Origin: a virus
DNA length: 35,669 nt
IMG/VR virus record: IMGVR_UViG_3300026519_000034
Coordinates: 1-35,669 of that record
Reading direction: 5' to 3' (one strand)
This document shows positions 1 through 9,286 of the stretch, piece by piece. Under the pieces are notes generated by a model. That model saw only the letters and a program-made list of their open reading frames with translations, ran no database searches and was not told the origin of the DNA. Made by a program: the position numbers and the translations under genes. The number at the start of each line of letters is the position of its first letter. Position 1 is the first letter of the stretch.

Positions 1-354
1 AGGTGATAGGTCTCGATGACCACAAATCTTTGCATCATGATATTTTTCCACAAGTTCACGCAACCGCTTTTCGAGCGTTTTCATTTGCGCCGGAGTAATA
101 TCATTGACCTTCCAACCGCCTTCCATCGCAATACCATACGCAATGGAATTATAGCCGCGCACATGAGCGCCGATTTCATCAACACCACGGCCACGGAACA
201 ATTTCCCCTTGCGGTCAATCCATTCGTTGTAACCAATGTCGCGAAAGCCGCGATCCTTGTGCATTTTTCGCAGTTTCTCACTGGTTAATTTGCCGTCAGC
301 ACGCGTTGCCGTAACATGGACCACAAGTAATTTAGTCCTTTTTCGCTTTGCCAT
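1..354 (-). CDS. Endolysin, N-acetylmuramoyl-L-alanine amidase domain (3' end cut by window edge)
   Basis: The 118 visible codons encode a T7-lysozyme-like (Amidase_2/PGRP fold) zinc amidase, which cleaves the amide bond between muramic acid and the stem peptide during lysis. A zinc-ligand-type histidine lies near the N-terminus (LLVVHVTATR, H13), and the second ligand motif GHRDLSP sits at residues 112-118, directly at the window edge. The expected third ligand (Cys) would lie beyond it. The ATG is preceded by AGGAG at good spacing. The gene follows the fibre gene by 14 bp in the late leftward operon. The matching C-terminal half with a peptidoglycan-binding domain is at 35360-35669, so this is very probably one gene split by linearising a circular genome. 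No signal peptide is visible. Confidence 0.9.
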   Translation of the reverse strand, partial: MAKRKRTKLLVVHVTATRADGKLTSEKLRKMHKDRGFRDIGYNEWIDRKGKLFRGRGVDEIGAHVRGYNSIAYGIAMEGGWKVNDITPAQMKTLEKRLRELVEKYHDAKICGHRDLSP

Positions 355-368
355 ATTACAAACTCCTT

Positions 369-2219
369 CTAAAACTCAAAATACCTGCCATTCGGGCCGA
401 TTAAACCGCTCTTTGGCGTGTTTACGCGCATTGAAATATCGTAATTATTACAGGAAATGGCGGTTTGCACCTGAGATACTTTTCCGGATAAAAATACATC
501 ACTACAATTTGTAAGGTTCAAAAACCTAGCTGAAATCCCATCAAAGTATAATTGAGTTGAATTTGTTAAAGTTGCCCCACCGCCACCAATATAGAAGTCC
601 TGACCAGAACCAATCCCTGCATAGACACCAATACCACTGCCGGTCCATTGGACAGCATTGAATAATATTGCCCCGATATTGTGACACTTGAAAATCTGAA
701 TATTTTTAATGTGACCTACCCGAATACCCTGCGGAGAGGTTCGAGCAGTTCCATTAAGAGACAGGCCGCGATACCAATATGATGTTCCAATGGTATTTAT
801 ATAAAGATCACTGATCTCAAACTGATCAGGTTGGCTGGTGGCATCGCCTTGTAGGTGAACACCAGTCGCTAACGAAGACCCAAAACCATCATCAAGAAAC
901 AGCGTTATCCCATGTATGCCGCCGCCGGTATAGCCGCCCGCACCGTCGAATCTAAACAATGCGCCGGTATTGCTGTTATAGTATACTTGACACGCCTGAG
1001 ATGAAATTCCGCGTATCACGTTACCAGACAACTTTGCCGGTGTTATCGGCGTGGTTACCAAAATAGGGCCAGCGCCTGAAACCCGAACCTCCCCCCGACC
1101 ATAACGCGTACGCAGCAAGTCGAGGCAATAGTCAAATGCAGGGCCTGCATCAGAACCGACACCAACTCCGGTTCGGTAACTCCAAAGGCCAGCCCCATAG
1201 ATAGCATCCATTCCCTCTCGGAGATCTATTGAAGGATCAGCCGGTAATGAATATACCGTGTCGGCAATCTTATCCGTGGTGATAGCCCCATCAACAACCT
1301 TCAAAGAGGTGATGGCATCATTGGCAATTTTTGCGGTAGTGGCAGCACTGTCGGCAAGCTTTAAAGTTGTCACCGCACCGTCGACGATTTCGGCGGTATT
1401 AATAGCATTGTCAGCCATTTTCACATTGGTAATCGAGTTATCAGCAACATCTGACGTGAAGTTAACCCAACTTGTACCATTCCAATATTTTAAAATTGCT
1501 GATATATTGTTGAAATAAAGTGCGCCACCTATCAACGGATTTCCGGCCCCGTCCGTCACCGGATCGGTGTCAAACGCGCCAATATAATGGGTAGAAAATT
1601 CAGCCAGCAACACAGCGGCTTGCGCTGCACTTACTGCAGCGTCATTTTTGCTGGCCATCGCCTGCTGCGCGTAAATATTTGCAGCGGCAATATCCGCCTG
1701 CGATGGACCTTTTACAAATCTCTGGCCGGCTAAATCCCAAATCGGCCCCGTACCATCATCAAATTCAGGCATAATAAAACTGCCGGAAGCGCCAAATGGC
1801 ATACGCAAAGTCTGGCCAATATCGCGCCTTGTTTCCTGCTGAATAGTAACAAGGCGATCAAGTTCACGCTCAAGCGCAATTGAATTAATCGTTCCACCTT
1901 GCGTTACATCGCCCAACCTTTCATGTAGCCGCCGCGAAACAAATATAAACCGATCACCCGCCGAAGCGCCGGCATCGAGCGTTACAATAAAATTATCATA
2001 AATTTGCGATGACTGCTTAGTCACCGTGAAACCAGATGTTAATTCCCCCCAGTCAGACGTGCCGGAAAGCGAGCGCCATAACTGAACATCAACCTCATCC
2101 CATATCTTAAAATCAGATATTGAAAATACAGTTTGCCCGGCAGTGGCCACAAGAATGACAGATTGTCGGTTTTCGCGATTAATTGGATTAGCAATAGACA
2201 TGCCGCAATTATGAATCAT
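369..2219 (-). CDS. Tail fibre/tailspike protein
   Basis: A 616-residue receptor-binding protein. The first ~150 residues resemble the T7-fibre-type N-terminal adaptor found in many prophage fibres (features such as QTVFSISDFKIWDEV and an ERELDRL helix) that attaches to the tail. Residues ~255-325 carry short degenerate repeats (DNAI..AEIVDGAV, DGAITTDKIAD). The C-terminal ~280 residues are Gly/Ser/Asn-rich with pectin-lyase-like beta-helix character (GSDAGPAFDYCLDLLR followed by strand-rich sequence). It sits last in the virion module, just before the lysis genes, as in T7-like phages. The start is uncertain: neither the first ATG nor the ATG six codons later (2201, MSIANP) has a clear ribosome site. 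A 23-codon ORF starting at 2281 ends just before the second ATG and might couple translation. The host-range function is inferred. Confidence 0.85.
   Translation of the reverse strand: MIHNCGMSIANPINRENRQSVILVATAGQTVFSISDFKIWDEVDVQLWRSLSGTSDWGELTSGFTVTKQSSQIYDNFIVTLDAGASAGDRFIFVSRRLHERLGDVTQGGTINSIALERELDRLVTIQQETRRDIGQTLRMPFGASGSFIMPEFDDGTGPIWDLAGQRFVKGPSQADIAAANIYAQQAMASKNDAAVSAAQAAVLLAEFSTHYIGAFDTDPVTDGAGNPLIGGALYFNNISAILKYWNGTSWVNFTSDVADNSITNVKMADNAINTAEIVDGAVTTLKLADSAATTAKIANDAITSLKVVDGAITTDKIADTVYSLPADPSIDLREGMDAIYGAGLWSYRTGVGVGSDAGPAFDYCLDLLRTRYGRGEVRVSGAGPILVTTPITPAKLSGNVIRGISSQACQVYYNSNTGALFRFDGAGGYTGGGIHGITLFLDDGFGSSLATGVHLQGDATSQPDQFEISDLYINTIGTSYWYRGLSLNGTARTSPQGIRVGHIKNIQIFKCHNIGAILFNAVQWTGSGIGVYAGIGSGQDFYIGGGGATLTNSTQLYFDGISARFLNLTNCSDVFLSGKVSQVQTAISCNNYDISMRVNTPKSGLIGPNGRYFEF
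1258..1446 (-). repeat. Degenerate repeats of ~10-11 residues in the fibre shaft
   Basis: The translated stretch repeats a pattern like (D)(N/G)AI.T..I(A/V)D about five to six times. Repeats of this kind are common in fibre linkers and can recombine with other phage fibres. Confidence 0.7.
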
Positions 2220-2352
2220 ATTTTACAGGGTTAATTGCGGGGGCTTTTTCCTCACTGACATTTCTGCCAAAATAATCCATTACTCAATCCATGCGCGGCG
2301 GTCGCGTGAACAGACACTCAGCCGTATGATTAAGCGGAAGAAAAATTCTAAA

Positions 2353-4851
2353 TTAAAAAATATTTGGCGCACGTTTTGGCACGCGGTCCCCCGGCTCAAA
2401 CCAATATTGAGACCTGCGCTTTTTCGCCCGAAAACTTTTATCTGCATTAGGGTCAAGCAAATACTGCAAATTATCAATTATCTTTCGACGATACAACAAT
2501 CTGGTTGCCGGATGCGATGAAAGAACCGGCGTGTATCGACCAAAATAGTTACTGACTTGGCGACCGGTATTATGATCTTCACTGGAAAATAATCGCTTGA
2601 TATTTCCCAGTGTTATATCAAGTGTGTCTCCAACCAGACTCATACCCGGTCCGGGCAGCTGCTCCGCGAATGACTGGCCAAACCGATTTTCGGATCTATC
2701 AACAAAATCAGCGAACAGCCCACCACCACCACCCTTGATAAACATCTTTACCCAGAAATCAGGTGTATCCATTGGCACAGGGTCCTTTCCATCAGATATT
2801 GCCTTGAATTGTTCATAAAAAGCAGCCCCAATCATTAATCCAGTTGACAGGGCGGTGAAATAAGTAGCCCCTCTACCTATTTTTCCACCGGTTGTTTTAC
2901 CTAAAATTGACATCAGATAAACCGCCTCAATCTGTCTGGCTGTAAAAGACATTCCAAAACCCAAAAATTGCGTTACCATATCAGCGGCTTCGCCACCAAA
3001 TGTACCGCGCTTTGCACCACCGGTAATGGCGCTTTTTATACGCGGATCACCCGTTGGAACAGATCGTTCAGACCACCCCGCTATCAGTTCAGCATAATTC
3101 TCGGCAAGCACCAGATCGCCGGTCTTGTCCAACACAGAACCCGGATCAAGAAAACCATCATTACGCACCCCATTGCGCATTTGATGCCAGTCATCAGCGC
3201 CAAGGCCAAACCCCTCAAAAGCCTTTTTCATAGCTGGATGCATATCCAGCCAATCAGTTTTTGCCATTGCCAGGCGCCCAAGTTCCGCGTGCCATACGGA
3301 TGCCTCCAGCCTTTTTCGTGCGGCTGTTATTGGTTTTAAACCGTTCCACGTCAACGAGCGATCAACAAGAGTTTTTGACCACTCATGGCCAAACATCTGG
3401 TCAACAAATCGCGCCTGATCATTCATTACATGTAAATAATCCTCCCAAATCACCGCCCGCTTGGCGGCTTCGAGTTTTCCCATGCCGGTTTTTGCATCTT
3501 GCGCGATTTCTTTAATAATATTCTGCGATAATTTTATTACCGGCAGCCCGGCCAACGCACGAGCAGCTGCAGCAATAAATGGATCAGTCGCCGCCGCCAG
3601 AACGCTGGTGGACCCAAGAAAAGCACTGGTTGCCACATTACGCACATCACCGGCAATAGAAGCCGGGGCCTGCCAAACCGTATCACGGCCGCGCAAATTC
3701 TTCCAAAGTGAATCAATCCGGTGTTCAACCACCTGACCCATATTCATTTTTGCAGCTTTTTCCAATGGTCTCAGGGATATACCAGCCTGTGATTTTCCGA
3801 GCTCAGCACGAAGAGCCTGCTTCATCCATTCAATCATCGCATCCGGATTTGGCCCGAATTGCTCCATTGCCGCAATATCACGAGCCATTGAATTAATCTG
3901 GCTAAAAATCGTCGTGATTACATCATGATCACCAAATTCAGTGTTATAGGCAAGCCATGCATCAGAGTTTTTAAATTGTAAAAACCGCGCATCCTGGTAT
4001 CTTGTCGAAATAGAACCCGCGCCAAATTTGCGGGCCTGCGGCGTGCGATGCGCCCACCCTTCGGAAATAATTGATTCCCACACATAATCCAGACTTTCAT
4101 CTATGCCTGCTTCACCGACAACCGCGCCGGTATTGGGGTTGGTCATACTTTCCGGGGCAAGCAACGGGCGGATTTTTGCTTTCCACTTAATCCGTGCTGC
4201 ATTGCGATCCTTGTCAAGCGCTATCATCTTTCTGGCGCTATGCGTATGCGTTAAATCAAAATCAGCCCGTTGCGGAATATCCCCCCCAGCCGCATTAAAA
4301 CGCAACCTAAGTGTTTCAAACGTTTCTTTTAAGGCACCCGAAAAAGCATTCATTGCCGCATTGTCAGTTTTTTCACCCGACAGTGATCTAACCAGGTCCG
4401 GCAAATCACCCTGATTACGCCAAACGCCGGTTATTTTTGTTCTCCTGAAATGATGCATCACCTCCGCCAGGTCGCGATTAACCAATGATATAATCCCATT
4501 CTCACGGCCCTTCACAGAGCGCATTCCTTTGGCACCAAAATGCACCATTGTTGATAGCGCTGCATCAAGCATATTAGACTCGCCGGAAAACAAGCCCTTA
4601 TGGTTCTGTATTATTTTGGCTAACTCCACCCGCTTAGCTTCGCTCAATAAGGCCTGCCGATACTTCAATTCAGCTTCGGCTTTCAGTTCTGCGGATACTT
4701 CCGCCTGGGCCGCCTTACGCGCCTCTGTATCAGACATTTGGCCGCGATGCTTCTCAAACCGTGCCTTATAATAACGGTCCAACTCATCCGCCTGCCGCGC
4801 GTTGATTTCCCCCTGCTCCACCGCGCTATCAAGACATTTCCTAAAGCTCAT
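2353..4851 (-). CDS. Large internal virion/DNA-ejection protein (T7 gp16 position)
   Basis: An 832-residue protein at the end of the internal-virion block, just upstream of the fibre gene, where T7 has gp16. The N-terminus is charged and helical (MSFRKCLDSAVEQG...). The middle contains MARDIAAMEQFGPNPD, a motif I associate with large podophage ejection and polyvalent proteins. A hydrophobic stretch (about FTALSTGLMIGAAFY) lies in the C-terminal third. The tail is basic and ends WFEPGDRVPKRAPNIF, a pattern typical of these proteins. I see no lysozyme or transglycosylase motif. The role, passage through the cell envelope during DNA entry, is inferred from position and composition. The ATG follows AACGGAGTG. 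A structured dispersed repeat sits 20 bp upstream. Confidence 0.7.
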   Translation of the reverse strand: MSFRKCLDSAVEQGEINARQADELDRYYKARFEKHRGQMSDTEARKAAQAEVSAELKAEAELKYRQALLSEAKRVELAKIIQNHKGLFSGESNMLDAALSTMVHFGAKGMRSVKGRENGIISLVNRDLAEVMHHFRRTKITGVWRNQGDLPDLVRSLSGEKTDNAAMNAFSGALKETFETLRLRFNAAGGDIPQRADFDLTHTHSARKMIALDKDRNAARIKWKAKIRPLLAPESMTNPNTGAVVGEAGIDESLDYVWESIISEGWAHRTPQARKFGAGSISTRYQDARFLQFKNSDAWLAYNTEFGDHDVITTIFSQINSMARDIAAMEQFGPNPDAMIEWMKQALRAELGKSQAGISLRPLEKAAKMNMGQVVEHRIDSLWKNLRGRDTVWQAPASIAGDVRNVATSAFLGSTSVLAAATDPFIAAAARALAGLPVIKLSQNIIKEIAQDAKTGMGKLEAAKRAVIWEDYLHVMNDQARFVDQMFGHEWSKTLVDRSLTWNGLKPITAARKRLEASVWHAELGRLAMAKTDWLDMHPAMKKAFEGFGLGADDWHQMRNGVRNDGFLDPGSVLDKTGDLVLAENYAELIAGWSERSVPTGDPRIKSAITGGAKRGTFGGEAADMVTQFLGFGMSFTARQIEAVYLMSILGKTTGGKIGRGATYFTALSTGLMIGAAFYEQFKAISDGKDPVPMDTPDFWVKMFIKGGGGGLFADFVDRSENRFGQSFAEQLPGPGMSLVGDTLDITLGNIKRLFSSEDHNTGRQVSNYFGRYTPVLSSHPATRLLYRRKIIDNLQYLLDPNADKSFRAKKRRSQYWFEPGDRVPKRAPNIF

Positions 4852-4870
4852 CGTTTCACTCCGTTTAATT

Positions 4871-4912
4871 GTTCACGGGCTGACACGGCTTATGCGCCTT
4901 TTGCCCTGCCAC
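4871..4912 (-). repeat. Structured dispersed repeat, copy 1
   Basis: On the minus strand this reads GTGGCAGGGC, a purine spacer, GGCGCATAAGCC, then CAGCCCGTGAAC. It ends ~20 bp before the start of the 832-residue protein gene. Copies 2 (23060-23108) and 3 (31112-31160) have the same sequence plan and the same orientation relative to the gene they precede. The plan allows an outer GGGC/GCCC pairing around an inner GGC/GCC hairpin. Confidence 0.75.
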
Positions 4913-4962
4913 TTAGGGATTCAGTTACGCACGCGCGCCAGCGGTGAATAGACGTGAGATCA

Positions 4963-6435
4963 TCATGTGTTACACGCATCGACAAGCGCCGCCAGTTTTT
5001 TGCCTTCATCTGCAACTTGCAGCACCTCAGCCATAGGTCTCATGGTAACATTACCATCACCATCGACCAACGGCGACAATTCAAAATGGTTTTTTACATT
5101 GCCGTTTTTGTCAAGTTTTGGATCAGGAAAATCCTTGGCCGCAAGCGTTGCGTCAGATACAGCCAGCCCCGGTTTTGCACCGGTTTCAGCCTGTTGAACC
5201 AATGGGTCATGCTTAAGAGACTGCCCCTCAAGCGGATCAACCGGACTGACAAAACCAAGCTCGCGCTCCATCTCGTCAACAGCATTATCAAACTCAAGAT
5301 CAGCCCAGCGCTTTTCGTCAAAAGCAGCATCCGCCGCCCGCGCCTCAATCAATTCAGGCCGCAGGGCAACATCAGGATCATTCAAATAATCATCGGCCGC
5401 ACGGGCCATCTGAACCGCCGTACCGGCTGGCGCATCATCCGGCAATATCGTCGCAATATCATTAATAATAACCTCATCAATAGCATCCTGGGCAAAGCTG
5501 CGCTCAATCGCGTTAACATTTTCCGGCGTAATTTCCTGCCCGGTTGCCTTGGCCAATATAACCACATCATTCGGCTGGGCCTGATTATCCAGAACGCGGA
5601 TCGACGCATCAATTTCAGCCTGTTTTTTTAAACCAAGAGCCTTGCCAATCATCGGCCCGGCCTCACGTCCACCTTGAACAACGCCACCAAAAACAGAACC
5701 AAATACTCCAGCAATCGCCACATTGCGGGCATAATCCTCTATGCCATAATCAAGCCCGGCGCTTTTGCGCGACCGCCGCGCGCTGATTTGCAAAACACTT
5801 TCGGCCCCGGCATTCACCACCGCCTCACGCAGCATCACCTGACCGATGCGCCCGGCAACCGATGCGCCAACACCGGCACCCGCGCCAATGGTAGCAAAAG
5901 CCCACTGAAGCGGATCTTGCGCAGCACCGTAAATCCCGCCCGCCATTTGCGCGGTAAAGCGACCAACCGGACCAAGCGCGGGATCAGCGGCAGCCTGGTC
6001 TGACCTCATCTTAACATCTTGCGCAATCTTATCGGCATCCAGTTTCACCGGCCGGGTAAGCATATCTCCCGCTTCAGGGAATTTCTCCCGCAATTCAGTC
6101 AGTTTTTCAGCAAATATTGCCTCTTGCATAGTCTGCAAATCTTCCCGCCCGCCTGCGGCACGGCGCACCAGATCAGCAGTTTGTCGCCCTGAATATCCCT
6201 CACTCGAATATATGGGGTTTAACAACATCACGCCAGTTTCGGCATGAATGCGCTCAATGCGGGCCTGATAGGCATCTTTTAACCGGTCACTCTCCGCAAA
6301 AGTATTATCAATTTCTGTCATAACCTCATTGGTTGCCCCGGCCATCTCACCAAAGGCATCAAACCAATTTCCGGGCGGGTTATAAAAATCCGTATCGCCC
6401 GGCCGCTTTACCGGATCATCAAAAAAATAGACCAT
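4963..6435 (-). CDS. Internal virion protein (ejection complex)
   Basis: A 490-residue protein between the 738- and 832-residue internal virion proteins. The N-terminal ~150 residues are charged and helical. Residues ~150-250 hold Gly/Ala-rich, membrane-active-looking segments (FATIGAGAGVGASVAG; IAGVFGSVFGGVVQGG), as seen in proteins that form a channel or enter the membrane during DNA ejection. The C-terminal half is acidic (many Asp/Glu) and probably helical or disordered. The ATG is 9 bp from the stop of the upstream 738-residue gene, so the two are in one transcript. I see no enzymatic motif. T7 gp15/gp16-like function is inferred from gene order. Confidence 0.65.
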   Translation of the reverse strand: MVYFFDDPVKRPGDTDFYNPPGNWFDAFGEMAGATNEVMTEIDNTFAESDRLKDAYQARIERIHAETGVMLLNPIYSSEGYSGRQTADLVRRAAGGREDLQTMQEAIFAEKLTELREKFPEAGDMLTRPVKLDADKIAQDVKMRSDQAAADPALGPVGRFTAQMAGGIYGAAQDPLQWAFATIGAGAGVGASVAGRIGQVMLREAVVNAGAESVLQISARRSRKSAGLDYGIEDYARNVAIAGVFGSVFGGVVQGGREAGPMIGKALGLKKQAEIDASIRVLDNQAQPNDVVILAKATGQEITPENVNAIERSFAQDAIDEVIINDIATILPDDAPAGTAVQMARAADDYLNDPDVALRPELIEARAADAAFDEKRWADLEFDNAVDEMERELGFVSPVDPLEGQSLKHDPLVQQAETGAKPGLAVSDATLAAKDFPDPKLDKNGNVKNHFELSPLVDGDGNVTMRPMAEVLQVADEGKKLAALVDACNT

Positions 6436-6444
6436 TCATTAACC

Positions 6445-8661
6445 TCATTTAAACGCCTCTGGAAGGCGCGGGCGGATCAATCGCTCAAGATCATTAAAAT
6501 CAAGCACGTATGGCGCTCCATCAAGCCCCTGCAACCATCCAGGCGCATTTGATGCGGGATCACCTGTTGCAAAACGATAGCCGCCCTTAACCTTCACAGG
6601 TATAGCGCTTTTAAAGTGCTCCGGCTGGTAAGATTTTCCATCAGGCATGAGAGGCGGATTTTGCAAATGTGCCAAATCATTAACATTGATTTCGTCGATC
6701 ACATCATCAAAACGATCCACCCGCACGTTATCAGGAACCACAATCCGCATCGTGCGCGATGTAATCCAGCCTGTCGATACGCTATAATCGGTTAAACCAC
6801 CATATTGCACATCACCAACAAAATTGGCTCCAGCCACTTCCTGCAATGCCGCTTGAAAAATCTCTTTGACCGCCTCACTGTCATTCACATCAATATTACT
6901 ATCAGCAATGCGGGCGCGGGCAATATTATGCGCCGCTGCAGCCATCCGCGTGCCATCACCGGGCTGATGGATAAACGCATCACCATAGGTTTCAACCTGA
7001 ATTTTTGAGCGCGTTTGAGATTTTATAGAGGGCCGATTATTGCCAGCAGCGTCCTTGCTGGCCCCACGCATAATGTCACCGGCCGTGCGGTCATCAGCGC
7101 CGGATAATTTGGCCGCCCCGATCATAGCCACCAACGGCCCGTTTTTTCCAAATTCTTTAATCAGCGCACCCGCATCAATTTCCGCCCCACGGATCAGACC
7201 TTCAATAATCGGCCCCGCATCATCCGGGTTGGCACGAATATGATCCTCAATCATCTTTGCTTCGCCCGGATGCATTATTTTTGCCGGCACCCCAAAAAAT
7301 TCGCCCGCAGCCTTGGCAGACAAAACCCTGGCAGAAATTTCACCGGCATATTCATCCGCCGTTTTTCCCTGCACAATAGTCAAAGGTGTATTACGCTCCA
7401 CGACCCCACGGCTTTCAGCTGCACCGAGCGGATCACGCTGCACCGCATCACGCAATTGCGCATAGGCACTTTCAGCGAATTGCAAAACCTCTAACTCAGC
7501 CGCACTGGCCCCGCCTCTCACGGCATTGCGCATATCTGCTATCAGCTTACCACTATCAGTCAGAGTGGAGTTATTAATAAAATGAGCAAGATCAATCTTG
7601 TTTTTTGCAATCTCAATAACCTTGCCGCCATCACCGGATGTTTTACCATCCTGTATCAGCTGGTTAATTTCACCGGGGGCTGGTTGTATCCCCAAAGCAA
7701 TTGATTTTGCAATCCGGTTGCCGCGCTGACGAAGGCTAGCAGCAGCTTTTCGATCAGCACTATCCGCCGTCCGTTCCGCCTGTTGTAATTGGCGTTTAAT
7801 CGCCCCCCAGGCATTATCATCAACGCCCTTTAATTTTCCAGCCGCAAAATCTTTGCCTAATTGCTTTCGATAATTGGCAACCTCAGTCGGCGTGGTAAAG
7901 TTTTTTGCCTGATTGCTATACCAGCTGACCGCCACTTCACGCCTGGCATTTTGTTTGGCTTGCTCGGCCTGCACCGGGGTCATGCGCCCGTCAGCAACGG
8001 CATCGTCAATTTCGCGCTCACTGGCGGCAAGACTGGATGCAATAATCTTTTCCGCATCAGGCGATCCGGGCAGCGCGCCCTCAATTACCCTGGCGCGCTC
8101 AGTTTCGTAATTATTCAGCCGCTCAACACTGGCCGCCTGATCAACCTGGCGCCGTTTCACATCAGCGGTTCTTATTGCCTCATTGCGATAGGCGGTTGAA
8201 AGTTTTGAAAATCCAGCATCAAAATCACCTTCAATTTCAGGGAATATATGTTTTTTTCGATATTCCTTGTGCAGCGCATCGAGAGCACCAGTCAGCCCAA
8301 GAGGATCTTCACGAAAATTCTCATATACCTTTTGCATATCCTGGCGCACATCACTATCCAGCTTTTGCATGAATGTACGGGTGCCATTTTGATCATAAGC
8401 CCGGCCTCTGATTGTACTTGAGCGGGTTGGCTGAAAACCGTCCTTGGCTCCCTCTATCTTACCAGCCCGCGCGCCTTCATCACCGGCTTGACGATCAGCC
8501 ATTGCGCCAACCTGCCGGGCAAGCGCGTCAAAATTAGCAGCAATAGAACGCTCGACCTCACCACGCGAACGCGATACAGCCAACAATCCTTGCGGCAATA
8601 ATGATTGCGGATTAAACCGCTGGTATTGGACCACCGATCTTTGTTTTTGCGCACCTGCCAT
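6445..8661 (-). CDS. Internal virion protein (T7 gp15-like position)
   Basis: A 738-residue, mostly helical, charged protein with long stretches of Ala/Arg/Glu/Asp heptad-like sequence, for example around residues 150-320. It is predicted soluble, with no membrane segment or signal peptide. It lies between the small gp14-like protein and the 490-residue internal protein. In T7-like virions this is the place of gp15, part of the inner core that is ejected to form the DNA conduit. I cannot identify a family from sequence alone. Composition, length and order support a structural/ejection role. Confidence 0.65.
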   Translation of the reverse strand: MAGAQKQRSVVQYQRFNPQSLLPQGLLAVSRSRGEVERSIAANFDALARQVGAMADRQAGDEGARAGKIEGAKDGFQPTRSSTIRGRAYDQNGTRTFMQKLDSDVRQDMQKVYENFREDPLGLTGALDALHKEYRKKHIFPEIEGDFDAGFSKLSTAYRNEAIRTADVKRRQVDQAASVERLNNYETERARVIEGALPGSPDAEKIIASSLAASEREIDDAVADGRMTPVQAEQAKQNARREVAVSWYSNQAKNFTTPTEVANYRKQLGKDFAAGKLKGVDDNAWGAIKRQLQQAERTADSADRKAAASLRQRGNRIAKSIALGIQPAPGEINQLIQDGKTSGDGGKVIEIAKNKIDLAHFINNSTLTDSGKLIADMRNAVRGGASAAELEVLQFAESAYAQLRDAVQRDPLGAAESRGVVERNTPLTIVQGKTADEYAGEISARVLSAKAAGEFFGVPAKIMHPGEAKMIEDHIRANPDDAGPIIEGLIRGAEIDAGALIKEFGKNGPLVAMIGAAKLSGADDRTAGDIMRGASKDAAGNNRPSIKSQTRSKIQVETYGDAFIHQPGDGTRMAAAAHNIARARIADSNIDVNDSEAVKEIFQAALQEVAGANFVGDVQYGGLTDYSVSTGWITSRTMRIVVPDNVRVDRFDDVIDEINVNDLAHLQNPPLMPDGKSYQPEHFKSAIPVKVKGGYRFATGDPASNAPGWLQGLDGAPYVLDFNDLERLIRPRLPEAFK

Positions 8662-8707
8662 TTTTTATTCCTCGGCTTGACGAAGCCACGCCCCGCCTCT
8701 TGATGTA

Positions 8708-9259
8708 TCATCCACGTGCCAACGCACCCAACAAGAACTTGCCGCCTGTTGCCACCGCATTCGCCTGCCCCTTACGTTTGGCTCCACGGGCTTTTTTATA
8801 ACTCTCACGCGAGCGTTCTTTCAGCCGGTTAACACGCGTGGTTTCCGTTAGATTGTCACTTTCAAGCGAACGATCCAGAGAAGAAAATGCCTCTTTTCTG
8901 GCCTGCACAGGAGATCCGAATGTCAAATCAATGCCGCTTGCCGCAAAGGCCACAGTTTGCTGACCAACCGCCTCATGCGCCGCCTGTTTTAAGGAAGCAC
9001 GCCGCTCAATTCCGGCAATAGATTCAAGCGGAATTTCATCCTGCGCATCCTCTGCATCAGCAATAAATGCCTGGCGCTCTTCTTCAGCGGCATTTAATTG
9101 CGAATTGATTGAAAACAGCGTCATGCCACCCTGAATAATCGTCGAAAAAAAAGACGACCCGACAGAACCAAGCACACTGGAACCGATAGAACCAGCAGCC
9201 CCGGCTGCGACACCACCACCCATAACCGATGACATTAAAGTCATAGCAACACTCGCCAT
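8708..9259 (-). CDS. Small internal virion protein (T7 gp14-like)
   Basis: 183 residues. The N-terminal ~50 residues are Gly/Ala/Ser-rich and hydrophobic (GGGVAAGAAGSIGSSVLGSV), able to enter a membrane. A long charged helix follows (NSQLNAAEEERQAFIADAED), then a basic C-terminus. This fits gp14-type ejection proteins, which form an outer-membrane pore. It is followed by the two larger internal proteins and preceded by tail tubular protein B, as in T7 order. Family membership is inferred from length, composition and order. Confidence 0.65.
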   Translation of the reverse strand: MASVAMTLMSSVMGGGVAAGAAGSIGSSVLGSVGSSFFSTIIQGGMTLFSINSQLNAAEEERQAFIADAEDAQDEIPLESIAGIERRASLKQAAHEAVGQQTVAFAASGIDLTFGSPVQARKEAFSSLDRSLESDNLTETTRVNRLKERSRESYKKARGAKRKGQANAVATGGKFLLGALARG

Positions 9260-9286
9260 AAAAAATCTCCTTATCTTCTTTACCTA

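Noticed and set aside
4954-5631. 225-codon rightward frame
   Set aside because: Antisense to the 490-residue virion gene, low-complexity translation and no ribosome site; a shadow.
3485-6025. ATCTTGCGC matches (near 3490, 5917, 6010) in virion genes
   Set aside because: They encode ordinary AQD residues, lack the opposite ATCGCACGT end and show no palindrome, so they are chance matches to the palindromic family.
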